Below are positions 62,345 to 64,000 of a stretch of 64,000 bases of DNA, piece after piece. This stretch comes from Blastococcus sp. VKM Ac-2987 (GTDB lineage Bacteria > Actinomycetota > Actinomycetes > Mycobacteriales > Geodermatophilaceae). The notes under the pieces were generated by a model that was not told the DNA's origin, made no database searches, and saw only the letters and a program-made list of their open reading frames with translations. Location of the stretch: the NCBI RefSeq assembly GCF_026967805.1, contig NZ_JAPVBG010000004.1:62001-126000 (forward strand), in the 5' to 3' direction. Both the position numbers and the translations under genes were made by a program. Numbering within the stretch: the stretch's first letter is position 1; each line of letters opens with the position of its first letter.

Positions 62345-63067
62345 TCACCGGCCGGAGCCGAGCGCCTGCGAGGAGGGGGACGTGTCGGGCGCGAGGCCTT
62401 CGTAGGTGTCGCCGTCGGGGTGGATGTGGAGGTAGGAGTCGCGGGACAGCGAGATGTGGTCGTGCATCGCCTCGGCGGCGCGGTCGGCCTCGCCGGCGGC
62501 GATGAGCTCGGCCACCCGGCGGTGCTCCAGCCAGGCGCGCGGGGCGATCGAGGACACCAGGGGGGCGAAGAACCAGCGGCTGCGGTGGGAGAGCTGCTCG
62601 CCGAACTCCAGGAGGAGGTGGTTGCGGGCGGTCTGCAGGACGGCGAGGTGGAACCGGGCGGTGTGCGCGGCCATCTGTTGGGTCGGGACACCCCGCGCCC
62701 AGTCGGCGTCGGCCTGGTCGCAGATCTCCAGCAACCGCGCGGCGTCCTCCGGGGTGCAGCGCTCGGCGGCCAGGCGGGTCGCCTCCCGCTCCACGACCTC
62801 CCGGGCCTCGAAGAACTCGTGCACCTGCTGCGCCGTGGGCTGGTTGACGAAGGCCCCGTACCGCGGGCGGATCGTGATCCACCCGTCCCGGTGCAGCCGC
62901 TGCAGCGCCTCGCGGACGGGGCCCCGGCTGACGCCCAGCCGGGAGGCCAGCCGTTCCTCGACCAGGTGGTCGCCGGGGGCCAGGCTGCGGCTGATCAGCA
63001 GTTCCTGCAGCCGTTCGTACACGTGCTCGCGCAGCGGCGACGTCGCGATGGGTCGTTGTTCGAGCAC
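62345..63067 (-). CDS. GntR-family (FCD) transcriptional regulator
   Basis: A 240-residue regulator. GntR winged helix in residues 10-75 (LREHVYERLQELLISRSLAPG, then ASRLGVSRGPVREALQRLHRDG), and an FCD domain (about 85-225) with metal-site residues in FHLAVLQTARN and EHRRVAELIAAGEADRAAEAMHDHI. GTG at 63067 with GGAGGG upstream. First gene of the leftward SDR-MFS unit and divergent from a TRAP binding protein, so it probably controls both according to a carboxylate ligand. Confidence 0.92.
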   Translation of the reverse strand: MLEQRPIATSPLREHVYERLQELLISRSLAPGDHLVEERLASRLGVSRGPVREALQRLHRDGWITIRPRYGAFVNQPTAQQVHEFFEAREVVEREATRLAAERCTPEDAARLLEICDQADADWARGVPTQQMAAHTARFHLAVLQTARNHLLLEFGEQLSHRSRWFFAPLVSSIAPRAWLEHRRVAELIAAGEADRAAEAMHDHISLSRDSYLHIHPDGDTYEGLAPDTSPSSQALGSGR

Positions 63068-63116
63068 CGGACCGCACCCTCCGCACGACGTCGGGGAATC
63101 GTCATCGTTTTGTGAG

Positions 63117-63128
63117 ACTGTAAACAGT
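63117..63128. promoter_or_regulatory. Palindrome in the GntR/TRAP divergent region
   Basis: ACTGTAAACAGT is symmetric except for its two central bases. It lies 50 bp from the GntR start in an unusually AT-rich patch (63104-63160) that also holds TTTTGTGA and ATTTGTGA repeats. A GntR operator is likely. Confidence 0.55.
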
Positions 63129-63275
63129 AGACAGCCGTATTTGTGAACTGATTCACTCCTGTGATCCGCTCCACAGCACGGGCACGTGCCCATCGGGTGC
63201 GGTGGGGCCGTCATGCGGTTCCTGCCGTCGGTCCTCCGTCCCGGCTGTACCCGCATTCCGACAGGAAGGCCACTG

Positions 63276-64000
63276 ATGTCCACGACCCTCGGCACCTCCT
63301 CCGGCAAGCGCTCCCGCTTGCTGCTCTCCCTCGGGGTCGTCACGACCCTCGCCCTCGCCGCGTGCGGGGGTGACGACGCCGAGGAGCCGGCCGCCGGAGG
63401 CGGTGGTGAGGCCGGTCAGGAGTTCAACGAGCAGCTGACCTTCGCCACCGGCGGTACCGGTGGCGTCTACTACCCCTACGGCGGTGGCATGGCCAACCTG
63501 CTGAGCTCCGAGATCCCCGGCCTCACGGTCACCGTGCAGGAGACCAACGCCTCGGTCGACAACATGCAGCTGCTGGACACGGACCAGGCGCAGATGGCCT
63601 TGGCCCTCGGTGACGTCGTGTCCGACGCCGCGAACGGGGAGAACACCTTCACCGAGGCGCTCGACATCTGCTCGCTGGGGAACACCTACAACAACTTCGT
63701 GCACTTCTTCACGACGGCGGACACCGGCATCACCTCGATCGAGGACCTGGCGGGCAAGCGGGTCTCGCCCGGCGCCGTGGGCTCGGCCTCCGAGGTCACC
63801 GCCGACCGGATCATGGAAGCCGCCGGCGTCGACCCGCAGGCCGACATCGAGCGCGTCCAGCTGGGCGTCGCCGAGACGGTCGCCGCCATCCAGGACGGCA
63901 CGGTGGACGCCGGCGCCTGGTCCGGCGGTCTGCCCACCGGAGCGATCGTGGACCTCGCGAGCACCAGCGAGCTGGTGCTCATCCCGACCGGTGAGTACGC
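63276..64000 (+). CDS. TAXI-family TRAP transporter binding lipoprotein, 5' part (3' end outside window)
   Basis: At least 241 codons, open to the right edge. Lipoprotein signal (LLLSLGVVTTLALAAC, C29), a Gly-rich acidic linker, then LTFATGGTGGVYYPYGGGMANLL, typical of TAXI binding proteins for dicarboxylates such as glutamate. VTVQETNASVDNMQLLDTDQ and DLAGKRVSPGAVGSASEVTADRI follow the family order, with DAGAWSGGLPTGAIVDLAS near the end. ATG with AGGAAGG upstream. Diverges from the GntR gene; the TRAP permease gene should follow outside the window. Confidence 0.92.
   Translation, partial: MSTTLGTSSGKRSRLLLSLGVVTTLALAACGGDDAEEPAAGGGGEAGQEFNEQLTFATGGTGGVYYPYGGGMANLLSSEIPGLTVTVQETNASVDNMQLLDTDQAQMALALGDVVSDAANGENTFTEALDICSLGNTYNNFVHFFTTADTGITSIEDLAGKRVSPGAVGSASEVTADRIMEAAGVDPQADIERVQLGVAETVAAIQDGTVDAGAWSGGLPTGAIVDLASTSELVLIPTGEY

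Overview
The window is very GC-rich (roughly three quarters G+C by eye) and fully actinobacterial in style: GTG starts are common, reading frames are long on both strands, genes couple through ATGA/GTGA overlaps, and several starts look leaderless. The gene families (mycothiol-type arsenate reductases, ROK-regulated sugar operons, DUF1206 and DUF4265 proteins, a HelD/HelR-type ATPase, paired acyl-CoA dehydrogenases, RsbP/RsbQ-like proteins) fit a free-living soil or rock actinomycete. Geodermatophilaceae (Blastococcus, Modestobacter, Geodermatophilus) is my best guess. I saw no rRNA, tRNA, CRISPR array, transposase, integrase or phage gene, so this looks like chromosome, cut at both ends through a gene.

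Region by region. 1-1.6 kb: 3' end of a PilZ-domain membrane protein, then two small conserved proteins. 1.6-6.2 kb: an arsenic resistance island, with a five-gene leftward operon arsR-acr3-arsC(fused)-FAD oxidoreductase-arsC and a divergent arsI/cadI-like gene sharing an operator region. 6.3-15.7 kb: housekeeping and regulatory genes (coiled-coil protein, DinB, WYL regulator, YihY, CAP lipoprotein, diguanylate cyclase, YbdK-type ligase, hydrolases, NDH-2). 15.7-20 kb: xylose genes (xylB divergent from xylR-xylA). 20-23.4 kb: cupredoxin lipoprotein with a small membrane partner, hydrolase, a divergent HTH regulator/PH-like pair, DoxX. 23.6-31.1 kb: a ROK-regulated sugar ABC transporter operon ending in a Gfo/Idh/MocA dehydrogenase and a TIM-barrel isomerase. 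31.2-38.2 kb: DEAD-box helicase, MFS, DUF4265, and a GMC oxidoreductase/aldehyde dehydrogenase pair. 38.3-43.4 kb: anti-sigma-type kinase, a 994-residue sacsin/Hsp90-like ATPase, small proteins, STAS protein. 43.6-47.4 kb: thiolase, SDR and two DUF1206 membrane proteins. 47.5-53.5 kb: Cys-tailed membrane protein, a macro-like/SIR2 fusion, a CYP152-like peroxygenase, HelR-like ATPase. 53.7-57.9 kb: zinc-ribbon microprotein, degenerate hemerythrin-like protein, RsbQ-RsbP pair. 58-64 kb: two-subunit acyl-CoA dehydrogenase, MFS, SDR, GntR regulator and the start of a TAXI-type TRAP binding protein.

Themes. The ars genes form one detoxification unit (sense, reduce, export, cleave organoarsenicals). 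Two independent ROK regulators control sugar uptake and catabolism. RsbQ/RsbP, the lone STAS protein and the lone anti-sigma kinase could form a scattered partner-switching stress circuit. The most unusual gene is the macro-like/SIR2 fusion at 48.2-49.8 kb, a candidate NAD+/ADP-ribose enzyme of unknown role. Many convergent gene ends carry long, near-perfect inverted repeats, one with 26-bp arms that extend into a coding sequence.
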